From Heliopora coerulea (lineage: Eukaryota; Cnidaria; Anthozoa; Scleralcyonacea; Helioporidae), in NCBI GenBank assembly GCA_030142905.1, contig JASJOG010000011.1, positions 2,170,001 through 2,234,000 of the forward strand: a stretch of 64,000 nt of DNA, read 5' to 3'. The position numbers and the translations under genes are program-made. Below the pieces are notes generated by a model. That model did no database searches. It saw nothing but the letters and a program-made list of their open reading frames with translations, and had not been told where the DNA came from. The number at the start of each line of letters is the position of its first letter. Position 1 is the first letter of the stretch. Positions 1 to 13,000 of the stretch are shown here, piece after piece.

Positions 1-49
1 GTGGTGAAGTGTTGAGTACTTCTTTCCATCCTTTGCTTGCTTGTTTCCT

Positions 50-840
50 TCCTCCCTTCATTCCTCTCCTCTACCCATCTTTCCTTTCTTTTTCTATCCT
101 CCCTTCCTCTCTTCCTCCCTTCCTCCCTCCCTCCCTCCCTCCCTCCCTTCCTTCCTTCCTTCCTTCCTTCCTTCCTTCCTCTTTTCCTTCCTTCCTCCCT
201 TCCTTCCTCTTTTCCTTCCTTCCTCCCTTCCTTCCTCCCTTCCTCCCTTCCTCCCTCCCTTCCTCCCTTCCTTCCTCCCTTCCTTCCTCCCTCCCTTCCT
301 CCCTTCCTCCCTCCCTTCCTCCCTTCCTTCCTCCCTTCCTTCCTCCCTTCCTTCCTCCCTTCCTCCCTTCCTCCCTTCCTCCCTTCCTCCCTTCCTCCCT
401 TCCTTCCTTCCTTCCTTCCTCCCTTCCTTCCTCCCTCCCTTCCTTCCTCCCTTCCTCCCTTCCTCCCTTCCTCCCTTCCTCCCTTCCTTCCTTCCTCCCT
501 TCCTTCCTCCCTCCCTTCCTTCCTCCCTCCCTTCCTTCCTCCCTTCCTCCCTTCCTCCCTTCCTCCCTTCCTCCCTTCCTCCCTTCCTCCCTTCCTCCCT
601 TCCTCCCTTCCTTCCTCCCTTCCTCCCTTCCTCCCTTCCTCCCTTCCTCCCTTCCTTCCTTCCTTCCTTCCTCCCTCCCTTCTTCCTTCCTTCCTCCCTT
701 CCTTCCATCCTTTCTTCCTTCCTTCCTTCCTTCCATCCTTTCTTTCTTCCATCCATCCTTCTTTCTTTCCTCCCTTCCTTCCTTCCTTCCATCCTTTCTT
801 TCTTCCTTCCTTCCTTCCATTCTTTCTTCCTTCGTCCTTA
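50..840. repeat. Pyrimidine-only (CCTT/CCCTTCCT)n microsatellite
   Basis: About 790 bases of almost pure C and T on this strand, built from CCTT and CCCT units with rare A or G near the right end. All long ORFs over it, on both strands, are repeat translations (SFLP and EGRK peptides) and are not genes. It lies in an intron of the PARP2-like gene, just before the exon at 1030. Confidence 0.95.
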
Positions 841-1029
841 CCTCCTCTGTCCTCCTCTCACTGTTACTCCCATTCTTCGATGTCTACCTTTCTCTCTTCT
901 CCCTCAGCCCATTTCTCGCCTCCCTTCCTCTGTTTCTCCTAATCATTTTGCCTACTATCATCGCTCTATCCTTCCGTCTGTCCATCTTTTCTGCATTTTG
1001 TCGAAGTGGGCAATTTTTCCCGTTTCTAG

Positions 1030-4000
1030 ACACTTGGCGATATTGAAATAGCCATGAAAGTTCTAAAAGAAGAGTTGGATGAAAATCCTATTGATAGTCA
1101 CTACAAAGCGCTTAATTGTAATCTCTCACCACTTGATAACACAAACAGCGAATTCCAGGTAACAAGACATCTGTTAATCCTTTAAACGTTGAATGACCGT
1201 CAAATTATTGCAAGTGACAACTTGTGGTAACTCCACGTACCGTATTTACTCGATTAAACGCCGCTCTCGAATAAACGCCCGCAAATACAAACAAAAATAT
1301 TATTAAACGCCGCCCTCGAATAAACGCCGCATTTATTCTCATCGATGCGGCGTTTAATTGAAGCTTTCTTAACTAACTAAATAAAGTATGAACTGAATTA
1401 CACTCGAGTACTGTACTTCAAGAAAGTACGGCACTACTTAATCTAAACCAGTCTCGAAAATTTATTCTTCTCGAATACAATGTTTTTCAGTTCGAAGTGG
1501 CTATATTTCACTGCTCTGCTACTTATCTCTTTCTCCAAAACTTCAGCTATGCGCAGTTCCGTAGTGAAAGCCAAGAATTTTGCCGGTACAACTAGTCCAA
1601 CTTCTCTCTTCCTTTTTCCAGTGACCTTCGCGAATAGTTAGGAATAGGAAGTTCTTTAATAAGCGACAGTGCTATTGGAATAAACTTTGCAATAAACGCC
1701 GCCCACGAACAAACGCAGCGCAAAAATAAGCGCAATAAACGCCGCGGCGTTTGTTCGAGTAAATACGGTAAGTTGTTTTTTCCTGAGAGAAGACGGAGGT
1801 TGTAAGTGTAGCTCAAGAAAAAAATAATCCGCTCGGTGTTTTATGAGTTATCAGTTATTCTTGCACTCATGCATTCCTTTCAACCCATACACCCCGGTCA
1901 TCAATCCCGTCCACCGGTTCCCACATCCCATTCAACTTCATCCGCCCCGTTCAACTCCATCCATCCCATACATACGTTTCATCCATCGTATCCCATTCAT
2001 CCATTCCATCCTATCTGTTTTGGAACCTTTATTTACTTATTCGTTTATATTTTTGGGACACGATGCCCTAGGCGCGCAACGGCTCGCTGGGAGTTGTTGT
2101 TGTTGCTGTGAGCGAACGAAGAGACATTCTTTAGACCTTTCTTTATTTTCTTTGAAATCTATTAACAAAACAACCAGCGTGTCGTGTTCAGTTTTGGGAA
2201 CAATTTGGTCCTTCGAGAGCTGGATTTCATGGGAAAATAGACAAGAATTCGCGACCGACAGTTCGATATTTGGAATCGAACTACAAAGTTATGAGCCAGA
2301 AAAGTCAAGATATTCGACCGGAAAGTTTAGCTATGGATAAACAAGACCCCCTTGTTCAAAAGGAGCCTGAAAAAGACGAAAACACGACGGAAAATCCAGA
2401 CGAAACGGGAAGTACAGCGAGCAAAAAGTTAAGAATGTTACGTAGCCGTAAAAAATCAGCGAGGACTCGTCTTACTAAAGCAAGAAAACAACTCGCAGAC
2501 CTCGTAGACAACAAAAGTCTTGAGCTTGGCAGTAAAGGCTTGGCAACTAAAACAGAGATTAGAAAAGCAATTCTTAAAGTAGAAAGTGAGTACGAGATAA
2601 TTACGAAACTAATTTACAACTTAAAAGGAGTCGTAGCACTTGAGGACGGTGATGAAAATATTGATGTTGATGGGACTATTGAAGCCCTTGATAAAGAAGT
2701 CGACGAGCTAACCACTGTTGTTGATACTGCGGTAAAAGCTGCTGAAGAACATGTGAATCAACGTCTAGCAATGGGAGAAGAAAATTCAGATTTAGCCTCG
2801 CTTAGATCTTTGCCTAGATTAAACGACAGTGATGATCGAAGCTCAGTGCAATCTATTCAGTCATTATTAGTATCGAAGAAGAGAAAAGAACCACTAGAGT
2901 CCAAGGAGAGACTTTTAGTCTTAGAGAAAGAACAACAACAAGAAGAGGAAGAACTACAGAAGCGAATTGCTGCACTTCAGCTGACCAAACAAAGAACCGA
3001 AGAAGCAAGACAAGTGGTTATTAACGAGGCCCGAGCGACAGCAGCTGCAAAGGAAGCAACAATCAGTGCAAAAGCTGGACCTGTAAAAGATCCAGAGTTT
3101 AAGAGCATCTTAAATCAAAAGCAGTCTGATCTACCTGATAGGCCCATTATCAGAGAGTATCCATCTGAACTGGAACATTATCAGCAAAGACTCGCGCCCA
3201 TAAAATTGAAAGGAGTAGAACTTCCTACATTTTCTGGAGAAAATAAAGCGGACTATGCGCCATGGAAAGCTGTATTCATGTCAGTTGTAGACGAAGCAGC
3301 GATATCTACGAAAGAAAAAATGGTCCGTCTTCAGAACAGCTTGAAAAGAAAAGCATTAAGAATGGTCGAAGATTTGGGATTCACCATCAACGCTTACGAA
3401 AGAGCGAAAGAAAAACTAGAGAAGAAGTTTGGCGGAGAAATTAGACAGCAGATATCTAATCTGACGACACTTCGTGGCTGGCCAAAATTAAGACCCCAAA
3501 ATTTGGAAGATCTGGAAGAATTCCTGGCGCTGTTAGACAGAGTCTTAGTGTCATTACGAGATAGTAGAAATGGAATAGAGACAAGCGGACAAAATCTTAA
3601 TTTGACTGCGAAAGAGAAAATGACGGCGAATGACGTTCAAGCATATAAGTACTGATTATTTGAACGAGGTAAACAGGACACCTTCGAAAATCTTGTGAGC
3701 TGGCTAGAAATGCGGGTGCAAATTTTGGACGAGACTAAAGATGAAAGACGAGATGACAAGACTGATGATAGAAACGATAGGAAAAGACGAGATCGGGGAT
3801 TTGGCACCAGCAACAAGAGAAGACCGAGAGGGTGTGTGGTTGCAGCCTGCAAAGAAGACCACCCACCGTGGGTTTGTCAGTCATTCAAGAAATTATCTGT
3901 TTCCGAGAAAAAGGAACTAATCTCGAAGAGCGGCCGGTGTTTCCGTTGCCTGGCAATGGGGCATCAAAGTAAAGACTGTAACAATGTGAGAAAATGAGGA

Positions 4001-7000
4001 ATCAATGGCTGTACGAGCGACCGTCACAGCAGATATCTTCACGAAAATAACCAACGTCGCCCTGATGACCCGTCCTCCAAAATGGATCGTGACGAGAGCC
4101 AAGACGATTTAGCACCCCCCAGTCAACTGCAAGACCGTGCCAGAGATAACACACGCAACAAAACAAGTTGATAATGTATCGTTGATGGTTCTGCCGGCGT
4201 TGATTACAAACGGTACGAAGCAATTAAAGATGAACGTGATGTTAGACCCCTGCTCTACTGGGACTTACGTGACGGAGAGCGCGTCACAGGAACTTGGTTT
4301 ACGCGGTCAAGTTCAAAGTTTGACGATGTCAGGAACGGGCGGATCGGAAGTCAAAAGAAAATCTTGCCGAGTTGAGTTGTTAGTAACAAGCCTTAACGAA
4401 GAGTTTTCAACTAAATTACATGCAAACGTGCTTGACAACATTACTGGAGAGACACCAGCGATGCAGTGGTCCGAACTGAAAGAGAAGTGGCCATATCTGA
4501 AGTCAATCCCCTTTGAAAATGTGTCAAAAGGAAGTCAAATTGATGTCCTAATCGGTAGTGACCATCCTGTAGTCCACCGTATCCAACAAGAAGTACATGG
4601 TCCCCACGACGATGATCCAATTGCACGACTGACCAACTTGGGCTGGGTCTGTTTTGGCCCGACACTCTCACAGTACACGTCGCAAAGCTCATACCCATAC
4701 CACCAGAACGTACCGCACCACCATCGTCACGCCAACCTTAGTCGAGCAAACGACCAACGACATCCTTCGGCGATTTTGGGACCTTGAGTCCTTGGGCATC
4801 AACGACAATTCTGGTCAACAATCGTTCACGCCTGACGAACAAGCTGCCATCAACCAAGTGGAAAAAACCCAGACGTTAAAAGACGGTCGTTATGAAGTTG
4901 GAATTCCTTGGCAAAAGAATGAACCGAAGTTCAACGACAACTACGCCATGGCGTTATCCAGACTCGAGAATCTGGAAAAGTCTCTTTCGAAGAAAAGCCC
5001 TGAGGTAAAGAAAGCTTACCAGCGAATCATCGGCGATTACATAGAGAAAGATTACGTAAAAATCGTGCCTAAGAGAGACGGAAATCAGTGGTTTCTCCCG
5101 CACTTCCCAGTTGTCAAAGAAAACCGGTCAACCACCAAAGTACGCGTTGTGTTCGACGCTGCCGCTCAACACAAGGGAAAGAGTCTCAACGATGCTATCT
5201 TGCCTGGCCCCAAGTTGCAACGAGAGTTGTTTGATGTGTTATTACGATTTCGTCGCGCCCCGGTAGCTCTCTCAGCTGACATCTCGGAAATGTTTTTGCA
5301 AGTGCGACTGCGAGAGGAAGATCGTGCCTTCCATCGATTCCTGTGGCGGAACTTCGAAACTACAAGGACACCTGATGTGTATGAATTTCAATGCCTTCCA
5401 TTTGGCAACACATCATCACCATTCTGTGCCCAACACGTACTGCAAACGCACGTCGAAGCACATGCCGCAGAATATCCACAAGCCGCCGAAACGGCAGACA
5501 ACTCGATGTACGTAGATGACGTGCTTGATTCTTGCGAAACCACCCAGGACGCTCGTGTACTACAACGTGAACTGTCGGACGTTCTACGCAAAGGGGGCTT
5601 TAACTTAAGAAAATGGTCGTCAAATGAGCCATCTGTATTGGAGGAAGTTCCGTTCGAAGATAGATTGGCGAGTCTTCAAATTCAAGATGAAAATCTTCCA
5701 GCGCAAAAAACGTTAGGAGTTCTATGGAAAGCAGACGAAGATACCTTCACATTTCAAGTCGAAATACCCGAAACCAAAGGCAACTTAACCAAGAGAGGCG
5801 TGTTAAGTTCCATCGCTACCTTGTTCGATATCCTCCAGTTCCTAGCACCTTTTACAGTACGAGCGAAAATCCTCATGCAAGAGATTTGGATGGCAGGTAT
5901 AGGTTGGGACGACGAATTACCGAGTCAACTTCTAACGAAGTGGCAACAGTGGAACTCAGAGCTTCTGGAACTGTCGCAGTTTACGATCCCTCGCTGTTTA
6001 CGCCAACCTAATCCGAAAACAATTGACCTACACGTGTTCTCTGATGCCTCTGAGAACGCCTACGTAACTGCCGCCTACCTCGTATGTCATTATCATACCG
6101 AAGCACCACCTACTTCCTGTCTCATCGCTGCTAAAAGTCGTGTATCCCCGATTAAAGCTACAACGATCCCTCGTCTAGAACTGATGGGAGCAGTTCTCTC
6201 AACTCGAGTGGCTAAAAGTATCGCACAAGTATTGTCAATCGCAACGATCACCTTTTGGACGGACTCGACTAACGTATTGCATTGGGTTCGCAACCAAAGC
6301 CGTAATTTTAAGCCATTCGTGGCCAACCGGGTAGGCGAAATCCAACGAACGACCGACCCAGAGCAATGGCGCCATGTTCCTGGGAAACTGAATCCCGCTG
6401 ATCTTCCTACCAGAGATGTCTCTGCCAAAGACCTCACCGAAAGTAAATTCTGGAAAGAAGGGCCAGAATTCCTTAAGGCCGACGAGTCAACGTGGCCAGA
6501 AAGATTACCAACAAAAGTCGTGGAAAGTCCCGAGCAGTGCAATGAGAAAAAGGCGACAAAGACACACCTCACCCAGAACCCCAACGACAGCACTAAGCAC
6601 GAAGTCTTTATGGACCCCGCCAACTATTCTAGTCTTCAACGTTTAGTCCGTATAACAGCGTGGATGCGACGGTTCACAAGCAACTGCAAGTTACCGAAAG
6701 AACGAAGAGTAAATAGCAAGACGCTTGCCCCCAACGAGATCACACCAGCCGAGATCTGGTGGTACGAAGAACACAGACAGAAGCCTTTCCGGAAGGGGAG
6801 AAAGAGAAAACGTTGGCGCGATTGAATCCCCGCAGAGATGAAGACGGATTATTGAGAGCAAACGGCCGTTTACGCTATGCAAAGAATCTACCCTACGATG
6901 TCAAGCATCCTATTCTTCTGCCAAAAAACCATCCAGTCACCAAACTTGTCATTGCAAACGGACACGTAAAACTCGGACACGGTAGTGGCATGGAGCATTT

Positions 7001-10000
7001 ATTATCAGAATTGCGTACGAAGTATTGGATCGTTAAAGGACGTAGAGCCGTAAGGAATGTCATAGAAGCTTGTCGGGAATGTCGACGTCGATTCCGCGAC
7101 AAACCAACCGAACAAATGATGGCTCCACTTCCCGAAGAAAGATTGAAATTACCACTTAGAGCATTCGAACGTGTTGGCGTCGATTACGGTGGGCCATTTT
7201 TGACCAAACAAGGACGCCGTAGAGCGAAAGCCAAAAGATATCTCTGCCTTTTTACCTGCCTCAACACCCGAGCGGTGCATCTTGAAATAGCGTACTCCCT
7301 AGACACGGACTCGTTCATCAACGCGTTTATCCGAATGACTTCAAGGAGGGGGACGCCGACGTATGTAGTTTCTGATAACGGGACGAACTTAGTTGGGGTA
7401 GAGAGAGAATTACGAGGATTATTAGAGAAGTTTGACCAAGACAAAATCATCAATGCAACAACGCGACAACACCAAATCGAATGGAAATTCAACCCTCCAT
7501 CAGCCCCGCACTTCGGGAGAGTGTTTGAATCGATGATCAAAAGCAGCAAAAAGGCGATGAGAGCGATATTTGGCGACGCGAGTGTCACAGATGAAGAGCT
7601 CCAGACAGCCATCATCGGAGCTGAAGGGCAACTAAACTCTCGTCCAATTACTTATGTTAGTTCTGACGTGAATGACCTGACCCCTCTGACGCCTAACCAC
7701 TTCATTGTAGGACGGCTTGGAGGACAATACGCTCCAGAAGCCTTCGACGTCGATGAAACCTGCAATCCACGGAAAAGATGGCGACGTGTTCAGCAACTAC
7801 TTGGACAATTTTGGGCTCGCTGGAGAAAAGAATTTCTACCCAGTCTTAACAAGCGCGGAAAGTGGTATCATCCTCGACGAAACATGAAAGAAGGAGACGT
7901 AGTTTTGCTTATGAAGCCCCAAGCCAGACGTGGAGAATGGCCCTTGGGACGCATTACCGAGGTTCACCCAGGAAAAGATGGTTTAGTTCGCGTGGTAAAA
8001 GTTAAAGTGGGTGAAAGTGTTTACGAACGCCCAGTACATCGACTGTGCCCACTTGAGTGTGATGATTAGAGGACGTAAGACATTGCAGAGACTTGATACG
8101 ATCTAGACATATTAAGGTCGTTTTAAGCGAAGACTTCGTATTCGGGAGGGGGATGTTTTGGAACCTTTATTTAGTTATTCGTTTATATTTTTGGGACACC
8201 TATGCCCTAGGCGTGCAACGGCTCGCTGGGAGTTGTTGTTGCTGTGAGCGAACGAAGAGACATTCTTTAGACCTTTCTTTATTTTCTTTGAAATCTGTTA
8301 ACAAAACAACCAGCGTGTCGTGTTCAGTTTTGGGAACACTATCCATTGACCTTTCTAATCCAGTCATCCCATCAATGCCATCCATCCATCCCTTCCGTCC
8401 GTCCATCCCCCCCCTCTCTCCCTCCCTCCCTCCCTCCCTGCGTCCATCCGTCGGTCTGTCCGTCCGTCCGTCCGTCCGTCCATCCGTCCATCCATCCATC
8501 TATCCATCCATCCATCTATCCATCCATCCATCTATCCATTTTTATATGCATCCATCTTTTTTTGTTTTTATGCTTACACGTCTGTCTCAAGATCAGTGTC
8601 TCTTACTATCATCTGCTTTTCGTTTTTTTAGATGATCGAAAAGTATATTCAAAACACTCATGCTAAAACACACAACCTGTACTCAATTTCCGTTGAAGAC
8701 GTTTTTACAATCGACCATCCACAAAGTTCAAATTTCGTTGACTACGGCAACAAGTAAGTTAAAATGGCTGCTGACGCGACCCCTTCATTTGCCCGTTCTT
8801 CCATCCAAGTTGATCTTTGATTACTCAGTGTTATTTGTGTTACTCTGTATCTTGCCAGATCGCAGCTTCGGACATATGCATTGTAATTGTCTATTGGAAT
8901 AGGTTTATTGTGAGAGCATTCATCTTACCTCGACAGAGATTGCACCGATACCGCTGCCTAAAGCCATTACGCATGCGTGTACTCCGCTCTCGTAGCGTAG
9001 AAAAGGCCGAAGAATTCTATTGTCTTTTTATGCCCCGATAGCTGAATTAACACATTTTCCCCGATGACAAGAAAGCCACTGAAAATATGAGGTCGGTAAT
9101 TCACGAATGAATTCATTGACATCATTCTAAAATATTATGTATTTACTGTCGAGGTAAAAAGTTACCGGAAATTACAGTACCCAGTGTAACCTTCACTCAC
9201 CCTCTAAGTAAGTGTAGCTCAAGGGCTAGAGCATCGCAGGTTTCCATCAGGGATTCAGAAAAGTTTGGGGTGCTGTTGGCACAGTGGTAGTGCACGTGCT
9301 TCTCACCACTGTGACTAGTGTTCGATTACGGCTCCGTGCGGTTGCCTGATTAAAATTACCTTGGTCACATATGAGAAGAGTGTTGTCCAGTTCATCTCTA
9401 CCAAGCATCGCAGGTTTCTTCGAGTACTCCGGTTTCCTCCTGTAGTAACATTTGGACCCATGAGGGGTGGCCCTTACTCGACCTCTAGGGAGAACAGCTT
9501 ATGTAGCTGATAGGGTTGTCCAGTATAAATAATAGCACTTCTGCTTCTTCTTCATCTGAGGAAAACAGCTTGAGAGCAATCGTGCTAATGACATAATGTG
9601 TAGACCAAGTTATGTCGTTTGCTAACAGTAATCATACTCTTGCTGATCACTATTCCAGGATGCTTCTTTGGCATGGATCGCGTCTGAGCAACTGGATTGG
9701 CATTTTAACACAAGGTTTGAGAATTGCTCCTCCGGAAGCTCCTGTTACTGGTTATATGGTGAGAAATCTTCAGCGATTTATTTACGATCCTTATCGGTTT
9801 ACCATACAAACACGCACAAAGCACGCAATTTAGCCTCCCCCAAAAGCGAGTTTTTTATGAAGAGTGTAGAACTGGAGAGGTTCGTTCAGTGTTTGTAATT
9901 ATTTATTTCTTGCATTTATTTTTTCTCATATTTGTCTGTTCTCTTTTAGTTCGGAAAAGGAGTTTATTTTGCGGATATGTGCTCAAAAAGCGCGAATTAT

Positions 10001-13000
10001 TGCTATGCTACCAGGCGGCAAAATACAGGACTTCTTGTTTTAAGTGAGGTGAGTTTGTTATTTGGAAGAAAAAGTGTAGCAATAGGCCGAAATCGAAAAA
10101 GGAATGTAAAACTAGGTGTACCCTACTCCTTTTTTCAATTGTCAACCTAATGTTTTTTTGGGGTTTTTTTTAAGGTTTCTTTGGGTAAAACAAACGACTT
10201 GTTTGATGCAGATTATGATGCTTCAAAGTTGCCTCGAGGCTGTCACAGTGTTAAAGGACTCGGCAAAGTTGCCCCGGATCCCAAAGAAAACTTCAGCATG
10301 TAAGATTTGATGAACAAGTTTTAGCATTTAAAAAAACAGTTAGCTTCAAAATCGAATGGGGAAGTGCTTGCGAAGAGCGTGTTTGTTTCAATTGCTTATT
10401 TCCACTACGGTAAGGAAAACCAAAATCCGGTAGACCACGTGCAATTCTTCAATAAGTCCCGTCAGAAACTGGTCTATAAGACAGAACATGTTAGTTTCAT
10501 GCTGTCGAAGAGATCTCACGAACGCTATGTACGAGTGTACGGAAAATCCAGAGATGAAGTGGTGGACGTGTCGAAATGTGTTAAAGTATGGTGTCATGAT
10601 CATAAGATAAGGCGTGTTTTTCAAATGACAACCAATGGGGTAGTATGCAGGAAACGCATGGATAAAACCGTTTTTGTTCCGATCGGTAAAATGAGCCAAA
10701 TGTGAACGACCAAAATGAATGAATGAATTTGATTAAGATAATTAAATGATAACTCATAATAAAAGATAATTCAAATGAATGAATTTGATTAAGATAATTA
10801 AAATAATTATTAAATTAATGATTATCTTTGACTGTAGCAGTACTGTCATACGTGTAAAAACTGGATGGTAAAAAATAGAAGAGGCCACTTGCATGCAGAC
10901 AGCCTGTTTAAAACACATGTTGTCTCGTATCATGACTCGTGATAATAACAACTGCTGCACACAACATTTCTAAATTACGAAATAAATGAAAACACACTAA
11001 AAGAAAGTTAAGATGTTACGTGTTAAGTGGTAGTAGCTTCTTTACATTATCTTTAAATTTTTGGTGTCACTTAGTCTCTTTAGTGTAAACGTCCAGTTCA
11101 TATTGTTTTTTCGAAACATGGTAAATAACCTTTTGTTTACAGTGCTTGTTTATGGAGACTTTTTCCTCGCAAGTCTGGCGTCGTTCACTACGATTTTTTT
11201 TCAGCTCTGAACACCTTACATCACCCGAAGTTGTGCCGCGAATGGTGAACGAAATTTTTTCGATTAAGTCTCCAAGAACCCTTTTTTTTATTTTGGAAGG
11301 CACCGAATGAATTTTGCCTTAGGCGCGAGCTTTTTGTTATCGAGTCGTACTTTCGCCTAGAAAAATTTCGCTTTCACTTTTGCGTTGCATGGGTAATTTC
11401 ATGGCCGCATCATTCGTATTTCTAGTATGTATAAATGGATGAGGTTTCTCCTAATTTTCTTCAACAACTAGCAGGAAGTCAGTTTCCAAATTTAACTCTT
11501 TCATAAGTAATTCATCCTAATTCCACCTCATAAGTAATTCCTTTACTTAAGTAATTCCCCGGCCCTTATTCACTATGTTTGTTCGTTGACTCGCAGCCAT
11601 ACTCGCTCTCGTGATCTATGTAAACAGTGAATGCAGATTACGGTTGACGGAGAACGACCGGAAGGGCAACTTAAGCTATTCCGCAGGAGAACTCACAATT
11701 ACTATACTAATTCTCGAACTGAATCTAAACCTCTATTTCGATATTGAGACGACGATGTGGCTAATTGTAACCTTGTCATAGGCGTAAACCAACTGAGTTT
11801 CATTTGTTTCTAAAGATCAGATGGAACAGTTGTACCGTTTGGAAAAGGTGTCGATACTGGAGTGACGAACCCAAATAGTTACACTTTGAATTATAATGGT
11901 AGGACTTAAAGGTTACACGTTCAATTATATTGGTAGGACTATTGTCCTTAAATCTGATACAACTTTTTAAAATGCGTTACTTATTTACGCATTTATTCAC
12001 AAAAGAACCTCGAAATTATTATGCTCTTTTGTTGTCTTTCTCTTTCCGTTTTCCCCTCTTATTTCGACTTTTTCCTTCTCTCTGTTAACTTTGTGAAACG
12101 CAAATTATAATTCTCTTTAGCTCTCCCTCTCCCTCTCTTTTTCTTAATCTATAGCCCTCTTCCGTTGCTCTCTCTACCCGTCGATCGGCCTCTTTTTCTC
12201 TCCAGTTTCCTAATCCTTTTCCCGTCTTGCACTCCCTCTATCTTCCTTCAGATTTGCATTTTCTGTTTTCTTTTTTCCTTTTCTTTTTCCTTCTGTATCT
12301 TACCATATTTCATGATGGCTTCTCTGCACATTACCCCTTTTCACCAAATTTCTTCCTCCCTCCCCAGCAACCATCCTTTAATTTCTCCAAACAACTAACC
12401 TAATAAACAATGAGCCCAGTAGCCGAGCGACTGACTGATTAACCGACCAGTTAACTGACCAATCCGTCAACCATCCAACGAAACCAACCAACCCATCAAC
12501 CAACCAATCAAACCAGCAACCAATCCGTTAACCAACTAATCAACCAAACCACCAACCCACAAACCTATCAACTAACCAATCAACCAACCAATCAATTAAC
12601 CAACCCACACACCCATCAAGCAACCAGCCAACCAACCAACCAAGTAGCCAGCTAATCAACCAGCCAACCAACCAACCAACCCAATCAACCAACCAACCCA
12701 ATCAACCAACCAACCAACCAACCCAACCAACCAACCAACCATTTTCCCAATCACTCAACTAACCAGCCAACATCAGCAGCCACAACTCTTATAATTTGTG
12801 TCCTATTTTACATTACATTAACAAATATGAAAACTGAATAGTAACCAAGCAACCAACTGACCGAACAACCAGTCACCCAATCAACTATCTACTGTCGTTC
12901 CCTACTATCCATTATCTTCCACGGTCTTACCTCATTTTCCGCCTTAAAACTTAATTCAATTTTCCTGCATATTGTCCAGTTCGTTAGTTTTCTTTCTTAA

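Larger units (their letters stand above)
2016..8338 (+). mobile_element. BEL/Pao LTR retrotransposon, full length, coding region broken
   Basis: A 6.3-kb element with near-identical LTRs beginning TG and ending CA. It is flanked by a perfect 5-bp duplication CTATC (2011-2015 and 8339-8343), as expected for BEL/Pao. Internal order is gag with a CCHC knuckle, aspartic protease, reverse transcriptase/RNase H, integrase, which is the BEL/Pao order. An in-frame stop and several frame changes show that this copy cannot make its proteins. It lies sense-oriented in a PARP2 intron, inserted into a short CCATC-rich simple repeat. The LTRs differ by only about four substitutions and two small indels, so the insertion is fairly young. 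Confidence 0.95.

Noticed and set aside
9..1051. Five overlapping ORFs of 230-345 codons on both strands
   Set aside because: They translate the CCTT repeat (SFLP or EGRK peptides). The true coding part here is only the PARP2 exon at 1030-1158, in a different reading.
8093..8666. ORFs rich in HPSIHPS and DGRTDGRT
   Set aside because: Translations of the TCCA/GTCC microsatellite and the LTR.
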